A DNA stretch of 64,000 nt from Inquilinus limosus (GCF_002195995.1 NZ_NHON01000010.1:227-64226); one strand, 5' to 3'. Positions 16,772 to 24,903 are shown, counted from the first letter of the stretch. Notes: generated by a model not told the origin, from the letters alone. Numbers and translations: made by a program.

Positions 16772-17968
16772 TCAGGCCGGCTGGGTGCTGCGGCTGCGGA
16801 CGGCGATGCGCTCGGCCAGCAGCGCGGCGGGGGCGACCGCGGCCATGGTCAGGGCCATGGCCAGCGGCGTGCCGTCGGACAGCGCCGCCGCCAGCGCCGC
16901 GACGGCGGCGGAGACGGCGAGCTGGGCGCAGCCGGCCACGGCCGAGGCGGCGCCGGCCATCTGCGGGTGGTCGGCCATGACGCAGGCGATGCCCTGCGGC
17001 AGGATGATGCCGACGCCGACGATATAGGCCGCGACCGGCAGCATGAAGGCGACCAGCCCGCCGTCGAGCAGGTACAGCGCCGCCAGGGCCAGGCCGGCGA
17101 TGCAGCAGACCAGCACCCCGATCGACAGCAGCGCGGTGATGCTGAGCCAGCGGCCGAGCAGGGCGCCGAGTTGGGCCCCGACCATGAAGGCGACCGGCAG
17201 CACGGCGAAGATGGCGCCGAACCGGGCCGGCGGCACGCCCCAATGCTCGATCACGGCATAGGAGGAGCCGGCGACGAAGGTGAACAGCCCGGCGAAGGCG
17301 AAGGACACGCACAGCACATAGGCCAGGAAGCGGCGGTCGCGCAGCAGCGTGGCGTAGCTGTGGAGCAGATGGGCCAGCATGGTCGCCGGCGGCCGGGCGC
17401 TGGCCGACCGGGTCTCGCCCAGGCCGAAGGCGACGATGGCGGCCAGGGCCAGCCCGGAAGCGGCCAGCGCGGCGAAGATGCTGCGCCAGCCGAAGACGGT
17501 CAGCAGCGCGCCGCCGATGAAGGGGGCGACGGCGGGGGACAGGCCGATGATGGTGCTGAGATGCGCCACGGTGCGGGCCGCGCCGTCGACCGGGTAGCTG
17601 TCGCGCACGATTGCCACCGCCAGCACGCCGCCGGCCGAGGCGCCCAGCGACTGCAGCAGCCGCCAGGCGATCAGCGTCTCGACCGAGCCGGCGGAGGTGG
17701 CGCCGAGGCTGGCGGCGGCGAACAGCAGGAAGCCGCCGATCAGCACCGGCCGGCGGCCGAACCGGTCGCTCAAGGGGCCGATCACGATCTGCCCGGCGGC
17801 GGAGCCGAGCAGGTAGACGCTCATGGTCAGCTGCACCCGGTCCGGCCCGGCCGCGAACTCCACCCCGATGGTCGGCAAGGCCGGCAGGTACATGTCGATC
17901 GCCAGCCCTCCCAGCGCCACCAGGGCGGCCAGCAGGGCCAGGAAGGGCAGGCTGCGGGGGCGGATCAC
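16772..17968 (-). CDS. Bcr/CflA-type MFS drug-resistance transporter
   Basis: A 398-residue, 12-helix major facilitator protein. ALGGLAIDMYLPALPTIGVE (about residues 17-37) is the Bcr/CflA N-terminal signature. GPLSDRFGRRPVLIGGFLLF (about 70-90) is MFS motif A, and LQSLGASAGGVLAVAIVRDS (about 110-130) matches the family's antiporter segment. It should export drugs or metabolites by proton antiport. I start at GTG 17968, which has GGAGA upstream and immediately precedes IRPRSLPFLALL; a longer frame would overlap the methyltransferase gene. It lies 14 nt after the methyltransferase stop, so the two form an operon. Confidence 0.9.
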   Translation of the reverse strand: MIRPRSLPFLALLAALVALGGLAIDMYLPALPTIGVEFAAGPDRVQLTMSVYLLGSAAGQIVIGPLSDRFGRRPVLIGGFLLFAAASLGATSAGSVETLIAWRLLQSLGASAGGVLAVAIVRDSYPVDGAARTVAHLSTIIGLSPAVAPFIGGALLTVFGWRSIFAALAASGLALAAIVAFGLGETRSASARPPATMLAHLLHSYATLLRDRRFLAYVLCVSFAFAGLFTFVAGSSYAVIEHWGVPPARFGAIFAVLPVAFMVGAQLGALLGRWLSITALLSIGVLVCCIAGLALAALYLLDGGLVAFMLPVAAYIVGVGIILPQGIACVMADHPQMAGAASAVAGCAQLAVSAAVAALAAALSDGTPLAMALTMAAVAPAALLAERIAVRSRSTQPA

Positions 17969-17982
17969 GATGGTCTCCGGCG

Positions 17983-18711
17983 CTAGCGGTCGGCGGCGAG
18001 GAGGAGGAATGCCGGGCGCTCGCGCTCGATCGCGTAGTCCGGATGCTCGGCGATCTGCTCCGCGGTCGGGCCCCATTCCTCGAGATGCGACAGGGTGAAG
18101 CCGGCCCGCAGCAGCAGGTCGACAGTGCCGCCGATGGTGCGGTGCTGCTTGACCACGCCCTTGGCCAGCCAGTCGGTGACGCGCGGCCCCTCGTCCAGGT
18201 AGCGGTCGACCGGCCAGGTGTCGCGCCCGGCCTCGTCGCGCACCCATTTCGGGTCGGACGGGGCGGAGTAGATCGGGTGCTCGACCGAGGCCACCAGCCG
18301 CCCGCCCGGCGCCAGTGCCCGGTGCAGCCGCGCCAGCAGCCCCTCCAGGTCGGCGATGTAGTGCAGCGCCAGCGCGCTGTAGGCGAAATCGAAGGAGGCG
18401 GCCGGCAGATCAAGCCGCTCCAGGTCCTCGCGGCGATAGGCGACGGCGATGTCCGGGTCGGTGGCCCGGGCTCGGGCCAGCATGTTCTCCGACACGTCGA
18501 GGCCCAGCACCTCGGCGGCGCCGGCCTGCCGCGCCCAGCGGCAGAACCAGCCGAAGCCGCAGCCGAGATCGACCACGCGGCGGCCGGCCAGGTCCGGGAC
18601 CAACGCGCGCATGGCGGGCCATTCCGGCATGCCGTCCAGGCCCTCGATCGACCGGCGCAGCCGGCTGTATTCAGCGAAGAAGCCGGGTGTGTCGTAGATG
18701 TTCTGGGTCAC
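17983..18711 (-). CDS. Class I SAM-dependent methyltransferase
   Basis: A 242-residue methyltransferase. Motif I is VVDLGCGFGWFCRWARQAGA (about residues 47-66), the acidic residue after strand 2 is in VLGLDVSENML, and motif II/III are seen in FDFAYSALALHYIADLEGLL and ALAPGGRLVASVEHPIYSAP. The HPIYSAP and W-rich segments resemble UbiE/Tam-like methyltransferases, but the substrate cannot be read. I choose GTG 18711, with GGAGG 8 nt upstream; ATG 18726 would remove that ribosome site from the leader. Cotranscribed with the MFS gene. Upstream are a terminator-like hairpin and a short open frame, suggesting attenuation. Confidence 0.85.
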   Translation of the reverse strand: MTQNIYDTPGFFAEYSRLRRSIEGLDGMPEWPAMRALVPDLAGRRVVDLGCGFGWFCRWARQAGAAEVLGLDVSENMLARARATDPDIAVAYRREDLERLDLPAASFDFAYSALALHYIADLEGLLARLHRALAPGGRLVASVEHPIYSAPSDPKWVRDEAGRDTWPVDRYLDEGPRVTDWLAKGVVKQHRTIGGTVDLLLRAGFTLSHLEEWGPTAEQIAEHPDYAIERERPAFLLLAADR

Positions 18712-18772
18712 GGGTGCGTCCTCCATCTTCAAAAGGCGGACGGGGTGCACGGCGGCCGGGAATGCGGCCATG

Positions 18773-18800
18773 AAAAAGCCCCGTCCGTTTCCGGCGGGGC
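18773..18800 (-). terminator. Intrinsic terminator-like hairpin upstream of the methyltransferase
   Basis: Read on the minus strand, GCCCCG (18800-18795) pairs with CGGGGC (18783-18778) and is followed by TTTTT. It lies 62 nt before the methyltransferase start, so it either ends transcripts from upstream genes or acts as an attenuator. Confidence 0.65.
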
Positions 18801-18826
18801 TGTCTGGGATCAGGCGCTGACCGCGA

Positions 18827-18907
18827 TCAGCGCACACAGAGTCCGGGCGTCCCGCCGACGGCGATGCGGCTGCGTCTGGTGACGATGCGGGACGGGATCA
18901 CGGACAT
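18827..18907 (-). CDS. Possible 26-residue leader peptide
   Basis: ATG at 18907 opens a 26-codon frame (MSVIPSRIVTRRSRIAVGGT, then PGLCVR) that stops just before the hairpin GCGCTGA-TCGCGG-TCAGCGC (minus strand, 18833-18814) and the terminator at 18773-18800. AGAGG lies very close to the ATG. The leader ORF, hairpin and terminator together resemble an attenuator, but the codons show no run of a single amino acid other than several Arg. Low confidence. Confidence 0.3.
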   Translation of the reverse strand: MSVIPSRIVTRRSRIAVGGTPGLCVR

Positions 18908-18972
18908 GGCCTCTGTATCGCGGGCGGCGGGTGCCGCGTCAAGGACGAGTTTCGGCGGAGTGGACTTTGATC

Positions 18973-19233
18973 CTAGCCATTGCCCTTCCCCTTGGCGTCG
19001 TCGGAGCCGCCGCCCTTGCCTTTCCCCTTACCCTCGGGCGGGCTTGCCATCAGCATCGAGGGATCGCGAGGGATCGTTCCGGCTCCATCCGGCGTTCCCG
19101 TCCTGGCTGCGCTCGGCGTCGGGGATGCGGCGAGCCCCGGGACCGCATGGTCCGCCCGGTCCGTTGCGGCATTCGCGGCGCCCGCCGCGAGCACGATCCC
19201 GGCCAGGGCCGACAATACCGATATCGTGCGCAT
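18973..19233 (-). CDS. Small secreted protein with Gly/Lys-rich tail
   Basis: An 86-residue protein. Residues 1-22 (MRTISVLSALAGIVLAAGAA) form a signal peptide cleaved near ANA-ATD. The mature part is Pro/Ala/Gly-rich and low in complexity, ending in GKGKGKGGGSDDAKGKGNG, a basic, flexible tail. No family is recognised. It is the first of four short exported proteins in a row on the same strand (18973-20243), all about 60-110 nt or less apart except for hairpins, suggesting an envelope-related cluster. Confidence 0.6.
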   Translation of the reverse strand: MRTISVLSALAGIVLAAGAANAATDRADHAVPGLAASPTPSAARTGTPDGAGTIPRDPSMLMASPPEGKGKGKGGGSDDAKGKGNG

Positions 19234-19293
19234 CGATCCCCTCCTGTCGCTGGTCGAGGCGGGCCCGCCGGTGCGGCGGGCCGCGCCGGGGCA

Positions 19294-19521
19294 TCACCAG
19301 TAGCCCTTGCCCTTGAGGTTGCCGGCAACGGCGCCGGCCGCGCCGCCGATCAGGGCGCCGATCCCGGCATTGCCGCCCGCCAGCGCGCTGATCGCGGCGC
19401 CGCCCGCCGCACCGATGGCGCCGCCGGTGAGGGTGGTCTGCTCCTCGCGGGTCAGGTTGCTGCAGCCGCCGGCCAGCAGCGCGCCGCACAGCGCCACGGG
19501 CAGAAGAATCCGCTTCATCAT
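19294..19521 (-). CDS. Glycine-zipper lipoprotein
   Basis: A 75-residue lipoprotein. MMKRILLPVALCGALLAGGC sets the lipobox Cys at residue 20. Residues 33-68 contain repeated Gly-x3-Gly steps (GGAIGAAGGAAISALAGGNA, then GIGALIGGAAGAVAG), a glycine-zipper helix pair that packs in or on membranes. It ends NLKGKGYW. The 20016-20243 product is a paralogue with the same plan and the same KGYW end. These resemble osmotically inducible or YMGG-like zipper lipoproteins; exact function unknown. A gene for a secreted protein lies 10 nt upstream. Confidence 0.75.
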   Translation of the reverse strand: MMKRILLPVALCGALLAGGCSNLTREEQTTLTGGAIGAAGGAAISALAGGNAGIGALIGGAAGAVAGNLKGKGYW

Positions 19522-19531
19522 CGTGCCCTCC

Positions 19532-19906
19532 CTATTTGCGCCCGGGTTCGACCTTGGCCACGTCGGTGACGATGACCTCGATCACCGCCCGCGAGACCTG
19601 GTCCGGATGGGCGGCGTAATAGTCGTCGACCGCCTTGGAGATGTCCGCCAGCGACATCGGCTGCAGCTTGGTGATCAGGGCGTTGATCATGCCCGGCCGG
19701 GTGCGGCGGTCATCCTTCCGCAGCTCGTACTCGACCGAGATGACGTTGGCGGCGCCGACCAGGAAGGCCTTCTTCTCGGCATCGGATGCCTTGGTCCAGT
19801 GCGCGCCGGTGACCAGCGGGACATCCCCGGCCCGGGCCGGCATCGCCGCAGCGGCGGCGATCAGCACGGCCCCGACAAGCAGGGGCTTAATGGATAGCGT
19901 TGCCAT
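19532..19906 (-). CDS. Small periplasmic protein of unknown function
   Basis: A 124-residue protein with signal peptide MATLSIKPLLVGAVLIAAAA (cleaved near ARA-GDV). The mature domain is about 98 residues and mostly helical: TKASDAEKKAFLVGAANVIS, then VEYELRKDDRRTRPG and LITKLQPMSLADISKAVDDY. It ends VTDVAKVEPGRK. No metal or catalytic motif is evident. It is followed 10 nt later by the glycine-zipper lipoprotein gene, so the two are probably made together and may interact in the envelope (inference). Confidence 0.7.
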   Translation of the reverse strand: MATLSIKPLLVGAVLIAAAAAMPARAGDVPLVTGAHWTKASDAEKKAFLVGAANVISVEYELRKDDRRTRPGMINALITKLQPMSLADISKAVDDYYAAHPDQVSRAVIEVIVTDVAKVEPGRK

Positions 19907-20015
19907 TATTACCCTCCCTCCTGAAATGACGATTCTATCGTTTCGTCTTTTGGGAAGATAATCAAATGATAGATTGCCGGCCCCGGGCGAGGGCGGGCAT
20001 GCCCCGCCGGGCCGG

Positions 20016-20243
20016 CTACCAGTAGCCCTTGCTCTTCAGGTTGCCGGCGACGCCGCCCGCGGCCGCGCCGATCACGCCGCCGGCCAGCAGGCTGCCGCCG
20101 GTCAGCGCGGTCAGGGCGACGCCGCCCGCCGCGCCGATGCCGGCGCCGCCGAGCGTATCGCGCGCCTCGCGGTTCATGTTGGAGCAGCCGGCGGCCAGCA
20201 GGGCGGCGGCGAGGGCGAGCGGCAGGATCAGGCGGCGGGTCAT
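20016..20243 (-). CDS. Glycine-zipper lipoprotein, paralogue
   Basis: A 75-residue lipoprotein paralogous to 19294-19521. MTRRLILPLALAAALLAAGC gives the lipobox Cys at residue 20; then SNMNREARDTLGGAG and Gly-x3-Gly repeats through GSLLAGGVIGAAAGGVAG, ending NLKSKGYW. Same length and same end as the other copy, with one secreted-protein gene between them, which points to duplication within the cluster. No function beyond membrane packing can be proposed. Confidence 0.75.
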   Translation of the reverse strand: MTRRLILPLALAAALLAAGCSNMNREARDTLGGAGIGAAGGVALTALTGGSLLAGGVIGAAAGGVAGNLKSKGYW

Positions 20244-20331
20244 CGGGATCTCGGGGCAAAACGGGACGGCAAGGCAACCCGCGGTGCCCCGCTTTGTTCC
20301 GTCTCGCCCCGCCCGGTCCGCCGCCGCGCCG

Positions 20332-21309
20332 TCAGAGCAGGAAGTCCTCCGCGGCCGGGACGTGCCCGCCGAGCAGCGCGATCGTGAAATCGGCCTGGCC
20401 GTCGCCGTCGATGTCGGCGGAGATCACGGCGAGCCCGCCCGCGGCATCGAAGCGCAGCTCCCCGGCCTGGCCGGAGAAGGCGGCGTGGCCGATGAAGCTG
20501 AAGGCGGTGTCGCCGTTGCCGGCATTGCCGTCGGCGTCGATCCGGCTGAGGTCGATGCGGTCGCCATCGGCGGTGGAGAAGTCGACGATGACGTCGCGGC
20601 CGGCGATGTCGGTGCCGGTGTCGCCGGCCGCGGCATAGACGAAGCTGTCGGCGCCGCTGCCGCCGATCAGCGTATCGGCGCCCGCGCCGCCCTCGATCCG
20701 GTCGGCCCCGCCGCCGCCGACCAGGCGGTCGGCCCCGGCGTCCCCCGTCAGCGTGTCGTCGCCGCCCAGGCCGCGCAGGATGTTGTCGCCGGCATCGCCG
20801 GTCAGCGTGTCGCCGAAGCGGCTGCCGTGGATCGCCTCGATGTCGCTGCTGATGACGTCGCCCTCGGCGCTGCCGCCATGGTTCACATGCGTCGCCAGGT
20901 TGATCGAGACCGCGGCGTTGCTCTCGGCATAGCTGGCGACGTCGATGCCGGCGCCGCCGCTGAGGATGTCGGCCCCGGCGCCGCCGCGCAGCAGGTCGTT
21001 GCCGCTGCCGCCGTCGATCACGTCGTTGCCGTCGCCGCCGGCGATCTTGTCGCGGCCGGCGCCGCCGCTGAGGACGTCGTCGCCCGTGCCGCCGCGGACC
21101 CAGTCGTTGTCGTCGCCGCCATCGATGACGTCGAAGCCTTCGCTGCCGTCGATGATGTCGTCGCCGGCGCCGCCGGTGATGACGTCGAAGCCGCTGCCGC
21201 CGTCGATGGTGTCGTTGCCGGCGCCGCCGCTGACGATGTCGTTGCCGCCGCCGGCATCGATGGTGTCGTCGCCCGGCGTGCCGATGATGACGTCGGAACC
21301 GTTGCTCAT
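20332..21309 (-). CDS. RTX calcium-binding protein, probably type I secreted
   Basis: A 325-residue protein built mainly of RTX nonapeptides (GGxGxDxxx): DDTIDAGGGNDIVSGGAGND begins at residue 12 and the repeats run to about residue 130 and again near 175-225. The C-terminal 100 residues (DSFVYAAAGDTGTDIAGRDV to EDFLL) match the serralysin-type C-terminal domain that carries a type I secretion signal. There is no catalytic domain, so it may be a structural or adhesive exoprotein. The start is the ATG at 21309 behind GGGGGGAAAC. The C-terminal module is shared with the larger RTX gene at 45194-47221. No type I secretion genes are visible here. Confidence 0.85.
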   Translation of the reverse strand: MSNGSDVIIGTPGDDTIDAGGGNDIVSGGAGNDTIDGGSGFDVITGGAGDDIIDGSEGFDVIDGGDDNDWVRGGTGDDVLSGGAGRDKIAGGDGNDVIDGGSGNDLLRGGAGADILSGGAGIDVASYAESNAAVSINLATHVNHGGSAEGDVISSDIEAIHGSRFGDTLTGDAGDNILRGLGGDDTLTGDAGADRLVGGGGADRIEGGAGADTLIGGSGADSFVYAAAGDTGTDIAGRDVIVDFSTADGDRIDLSRIDADGNAGNGDTAFSFIGHAAFSGQAGELRFDAAGGLAVISADIDGDGQADFTIALLGGHVPAAEDFLL

Positions 21310-21668
21310 GTTTCCCCCCAATTGTGCCGTCACACAGGATGGTTGAAGGACGCAGCCCACCGCGGGCGGGGCTTGGCCCTCAGGGCCGCCGACCGTCGCG
21401 GAAATCCAAGAAGCCAAAACGACTCTTAAAGGTTTCGGTAATTCGTAAATGATTTCGCGACCGATTCGAAGTCTATATAGACTCGATCTGCAAAGGATAG
21501 GGAGCGGATTCTGTCGAATGGAATCTGATTTCCAGATATGACGGAATTAAAGTAAATGATCGAGATCGAAGTCCGATCCGGTTCCGCATAAAACCGTAAT
21601 ATTTATTTGTGGCAATTCCGACGGGCGGCCGGGGCGGAGGACGTGACCCGGGGCCGGCCGGCCGCGCG
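21310..21668. other. AT-richer intergenic region with a palindrome; no gene seen
   Basis: This 359-nt gap separates the RTX gene and the ABC permease gene, both on the minus strand. It is clearly lower in GC than its surroundings. It contains the perfect 14-bp palindrome AGTCTATATAGACT (21470-21483), a likely regulator site, and should hold the RTX promoter. I see no convincing open frame or RNA gene. Confidence 0.5.
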
Positions 21669-22322
21669 TCAGCGCAGGGCGGCGCGGCGGCCGAGGGCCT
21701 TGCCCAGCCGCTCTATGGCGAAGTTGACGACGAAATAGATCGCCGCGGCCAGCAGGTAGAATTGCAGGCTCATATAGTTGCGGCTGATCACCTCCTTGGT
21801 GGCCAGCAGCAGCTCGGTGACGCCGATCACCGACAGCAGGGTCGAGGCCTTGACCATCTCGGTGCCGGTGTTGACCCAGCTGGGCAGGATCTGGCGCAGC
21901 GCCTGCGGCAGCAGCACCAGCCGGATGGTCTGGCGGAAGGTCAGGCCCAGCGACTTCGCCGCCTCGGTCTGGCCCGGCGGGATCGCCTGCAGCGCGCCGC
22001 GCACGATCTCGCCGACATGCGAGCTGCAGAACACGGCCAGGGCGAAGATGCCGGCCTGCACCGCGGTCAGCTGGATGCCGATGACCGAGAGGACGTAGAA
22101 GGCGGCCAGCACCAGCACCAGCACCGGCGTGCCGCGGATGAAGTCGACATAGAGGCGGGCGGGCCAGCGCAGGGCGCGGGGGCCGTAGGTCAGGGCCAGG
22201 CCGACCAGTACGCCGAAGATGGTGCCGGCGAGGATCGACACGACGGAGATCTGCACCGTCAGCCAGGCGCCGTCGAGCAGGGCCCAGCGCGCCACCCAGA
22301 CCTGCTGCAGGAAGGCGTCCAT
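21669..22322 (-). CDS. Polar amino acid ABC transporter permease
   Basis: A 217-residue permease of the HisM/GlnP type. It has about five membrane helices, the RGTPVLVLVLAAFYVL segment (about residues 62-78) typical of this group, and the EAA loop GALQAIPPGQTEAAKSLGLT followed by FRQTIRLVLLPQALR (about 108-140) that contacts the ATPase. Its ATG overlaps the stop of the preceding permease gene (ATGA), so they are coupled and probably form a heterodimer. No ATPase gene is adjacent; one must be supplied from elsewhere. Part of the SBP-permease-permease unit opposite an IclR regulator. Confidence 0.9.
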   Translation of the reverse strand: MDAFLQQVWVARWALLDGAWLTVQISVVSILAGTIFGVLVGLALTYGPRALRWPARLYVDFIRGTPVLVLVLAAFYVLSVIGIQLTAVQAGIFALAVFCSSHVGEIVRGALQAIPPGQTEAAKSLGLTFRQTIRLVLLPQALRQILPSWVNTGTEMVKASTLLSVIGVTELLLATKEVISRNYMSLQFYLLAAAIYFVVNFAIERLGKALGRRAALR

Positions 22323-22993
22323 CAGCGGGCTCCCCCGGGCAGCCGCAGCCGCGCCTCGAGCCGGCGCAGCAGCAGGGCGATGATGGTGCAGGTGAAGACA
22401 TAGAGCAGGCTGGTGACCATCCAGGTCTCGATCACGCGGAAGCTCTCGGTGTTGACCTTGCGGGCATAGAAGGTCAGCTCCGGCACCGCGATGGCGGCGG
22501 CCAGGGACGTGTCCTTGAACAGCGAGATGAAGTTGCTGCCCAGCGCCGGCAGGATGTTGCGCAGCATCAAGGGCGCCACCAGCAGGCGGCGGATCTGCAT
22601 CGGCCGCAGGCCGAGCGCCGTGCCGGCCTCGATCACGCCCTTCGGCACCGACTGGATGCCGGCGCGGAACACCTCGACCAGATAGGCGCCGGCATAGACC
22701 GAGAGCGAGGCGACGAAGCTGTCGATCTTGTCGAGGCGGATCCCCGCCCGCGGCAGGGCGAAGAACACGAACAGCAGGATCACCAGGATCGGCAGGTTGC
22801 GGAAGAAGGTGACGTAAGCCGAGGCGAGGCCGCGGGCGGCCCGGCTGCGTGAGGTGGCGGCGAAGGCGCCGATGAGGCCGAGGACGCAGCCGATCAGGAT
22901 CGACACCACGGCCAGGCCGAGCCCGAGCGCCAGCCCGCTCAGCAGCAGGTCGCGGCTGGCCCACACCACGCCGAAATTGAACTGGTAGTCCAC
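22322..22993 (-). CDS. Polar amino acid ABC transporter permease
   Basis: A 223-residue HisQ/HisM-type permease and partner of the next gene. FFRNLPILVILLFVFFALPR (about residues 62-81) is the conserved inner-helix segment, and the EAA loop is FRAGIQSVPKGVIEAGTALG followed by LRPMQIRRLL. I start at the GTG at 22993 (VDYQFNFGVV) behind GGAGACGC. A longer frame to 23074 would translate a palindromic repeat element (GRNRAAISGEGVAQAP), which I reject as leader sequence. The amino acid specificity cannot be read. Confidence 0.88.
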   Translation of the reverse strand: MDYQFNFGVVWASRDLLLSGLALGLGLAVVSILIGCVLGLIGAFAATSRSRAARGLASAYVTFFRNLPILVILLFVFFALPRAGIRLDKIDSFVASLSVYAGAYLVEVFRAGIQSVPKGVIEAGTALGLRPMQIRRLLVAPLMLRNILPALGSNFISLFKDTSLAAAIAVPELTFYARKVNTESFRVIETWMVTSLLYVFTCTIIALLLRRLEARLRLPGGAR

Positions 22994-23031
22994 CCGCGTC
23001 TCCGTTGGTGTCGATGGCGGGGCCTGAGCCA

Positions 23032-23148
23032 CCCCCTCACCCGAAATCGCTGCGCGATTTCGACCTCTCCCCAAGGAGAGGTGAAAATCCCCTCTCCCTC
23101 GGGGAGAGGGAGGGGCCCGGCCCGTCGGGGCCGGGAGGGTGAGGGGGC
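23032..23148. repeat. Palindromic element, family D
   Basis: CCCCCTCACCCGAAATCGCT begins and AGGGTGAGGGGGC ends the element. Internal hairpins are ATCGC-TGC-GCGAT and CCTCTCC/GGAGAGG pairs. It lies between the binding-protein and permease genes of one operon and could stabilise or split the transcript. A related copy is in the sortase gene at 29690-29797. Confidence 0.85.
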
Positions 23149-23174
23149 TGTCTCAGGCCCCTGTCGTCAGAGCC

Positions 23175-24017
23175 TCACCGCATCTCGGTCGGGAAGCCGA
23201 TGGCCGGGGCCGGCGGGCGCTGGCCGAACCACTGCTCGAAGGAGGCGGCATAGGTGTCGAACTCGACCCCGGTCATCGCCTCGTGCAGCGCGGTGTTGAC
23301 GAAGTTCAGCCAGTCCTGGTCGCCCTTCTTCACCGCGCACGCATAGGTCTGCGGGTTCCAGCCATAGCCGGCGTCGACATAGCGGTCCGGGTTCTGCTTC
23401 ATGAACCAGCGCAGCGACGACATGTCGGTGGCAGCGGCGTCCGCGCGACCGGAGTTCAGCGCCTCGTACATCAGGTCGGTGCTCTCGTACTGATCGACCG
23501 CCGCGCCGGGCAGGGCCGCATGCACCATGTCCTCGGCATAGACGTTCTGCAGCACCGAGACGGTGACGCCGCTGCCGGCGGCCTTCAGCTCGTCATAGCT
23601 CTTGTACTTGCCGTCCTTCATCAGCAGCAGGCCGACGCCCTCCCGGTAGTAGGGGATGGTGAAGTTCACCTGCTGCGCCCGCGCCGCCGTCACGGTGATG
23701 AACTGGCAGGTGATGTCGACCTTGTCGGTGGTCAGGTTCGGGATGCGGGCGTCGGAGGACTGGACCACGAACTCGACCTTGCTGGGGTCGTTGAACAGGC
23801 CCTTGGCGATGATCTTCGCCATGTCGATGTCGAAGCCGGCCAGGTCGCCCTGCTCGGTCTTGAAATGCCAGGGCGGGTTGGTGCTGCCGGTGCCGACGAT
23901 CAGCTTGCCGCGGCTCAGCACCTCCTGAAGCTTGTCGGCCGCCACGGCGCCGCCGGCGGTGCCCAGCAGCAGGGCGGCGGCGCTGACCGAAAGCAGCGTC
24001 CGGGTCACGATGCGCAT
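23175..24017 (-). CDS. Amino acid ABC transporter substrate-binding protein
   Basis: A 280-residue periplasmic binding protein (family 3). MRIVTRTLLSVSAAALLLGT is the signal peptide, cleaved near AVAA-DKL. The mature domain shows LIVGTGSTNPPWHFKTEQGD (about residues 40-60), DLAGFDIDMAKIIAKGLF and CQFITVTAARAQQVNFTIPY (about 105-125), the standard ligand-site regions; the Arg in AARAQQ would bind the substrate carboxylate. I start at ATG 24017, with GGAGG 6 nt before. The promoter faces an IclR gene over a 115-nt gap that contains a TTGTCCG-N6-CGGACAA palindrome. First gene of the transporter operon. Confidence 0.9.
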   Translation of the reverse strand: MRIVTRTLLSVSAAALLLGTAGGAVAADKLQEVLSRGKLIVGTGSTNPPWHFKTEQGDLAGFDIDMAKIIAKGLFNDPSKVEFVVQSSDARIPNLTTDKVDITCQFITVTAARAQQVNFTIPYYREGVGLLLMKDGKYKSYDELKAAGSGVTVSVLQNVYAEDMVHAALPGAAVDQYESTDLMYEALNSGRADAAATDMSSLRWFMKQNPDRYVDAGYGWNPQTYACAVKKGDQDWLNFVNTALHEAMTGVEFDTYAASFEQWFGQRPPAPAIGFPTEMR

Positions 24018-24034
24018 TTCAGCCTCCATGTTCT

Positions 24035-24074
24035 TTGTCCGGTATATCGGACAATGATCTTGTATGTCGGACAA
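24035..24074. promoter_or_regulatory. Probable IclR operator in the divergent promoter
   Basis: TTGTCCG (24035-24041) and CGGACAA (24048-24054) are a perfect inverted repeat with a 6-nt spacer. A second CGGACAA at 24068-24074 lies within TGTCGGACAA. The site sits between the divergent binding-protein and IclR genes. The 10-mer TGTCGGACAA recurs (reverse strand) in front of the dehydrogenase gene at 38435. Confidence 0.65.
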
Positions 24075-24132
24075 TCGGCACGATAGGCTCGGCTTGGGAC
24101 GAATGCAATCGACCGCAGCGAAGGGGGCAGCC

Positions 24133-24903
24133 ATGGCGGAAGCGACCAGCCGGGAGCGCGGCATCGACCGGGCGGTGGCGATCCTCGAATATCTGCAGGC
24201 GCGGCGCGGGCCGGTGCGGATGGGTGAGCTGGCCAAGGCGATCGGCGCGCCGCGCTCGACCCTCTACGAGATCGTCGGCCGGCTGACCGCGGCGCGGATC
24301 CTGGAGCCGGCGGGGGAGGGCGGGGCTGTGTTCTTCGGCCGCGCCGTGCACTATTACGCCCAGACCTATGTCGCCGGGGTCGACCTGCTGAGCCGGGCCC
24401 GGCGCGAGGTGCTGGGGCTGGCCACCGAGACCGGCGAGACGGCGCAGTTCTGCATGCTCGACGGCGACAAATACGTGGTGATGCTGAACGAGCCCGGGCG
24501 GCGCACCTTCCGCATCACCTCCGAGGTCGGGATCCGGCTGCCGATCCCCTGGACCGCGTCGGGCCGCCTCTTGGTGGCGCATCTCGACGCCGCGGGCATC
24601 GCCGGCTTCATCCCGGCGGAGGATTTCACGCTGCCGAACGGCGAGCGGATCGACCCGGCCGAATTCGTCGCCGAGACCGGGGCGGCGCGGGCGCGCGGCT
24701 ATGCCGTGACGCAGGAACTGGTGGACCGCTTCACCCGCTGCCTGGCGGCGCCGGTGATCGACCGTGACGGGCGGGCGGTGGCGACCCTATGCCTGGTCAC
24801 GCCGCTGGACACGCCGGCGGAGCGGCAGGGCGCGCTGCTCGACACCCTGCTCGCCGCCGCCCGCCGCCTGTCCCTGGCACCGCCGGGAGCGGTGGGGCTG
24901 TAG
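24133..24903 (+). CDS. IclR-family transcriptional regulator
   Basis: A 256-residue IclR regulator. The winged helix is GIDRAVAILEYLQARRGPVR, then MGELAKAIGAPRSTLYEIVG (about residues 10-50). The GAF-like effector domain includes SEVGIRLPIPWTASGRLLVA (about 140-160), the conserved IclR hinge. I start at ATG 24133 with AAGGGGG upstream; ATG 24103 is possible. It most likely represses or activates the divergent amino-acid transporter through the palindrome at 24035-24074, and perhaps its own gene. The effector is unknown. Confidence 0.9.
   Translation: MAEATSRERGIDRAVAILEYLQARRGPVRMGELAKAIGAPRSTLYEIVGRLTAARILEPAGEGGAVFFGRAVHYYAQTYVAGVDLLSRARREVLGLATETGETAQFCMLDGDKYVVMLNEPGRRTFRITSEVGIRLPIPWTASGRLLVAHLDAAGIAGFIPAEDFTLPNGERIDPAEFVAETGAARARGYAVTQELVDRFTRCLAAPVIDRDGRAVATLCLVTPLDTPAERQGALLDTLLAAARRLSLAPPGAVGL

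Noticed and set aside
20332-21309. CRISPR-like periodic repeats
   Set aside because: The periodicity is 27 nt, degenerate, and encodes RTX nonapeptides. The same applies to 45194-47221.
22994-23074. N-terminal extension of the amino acid permease
   Set aside because: The extra codons come from a palindromic repeat, and a GTG with a good ribosome site lies at 22993.
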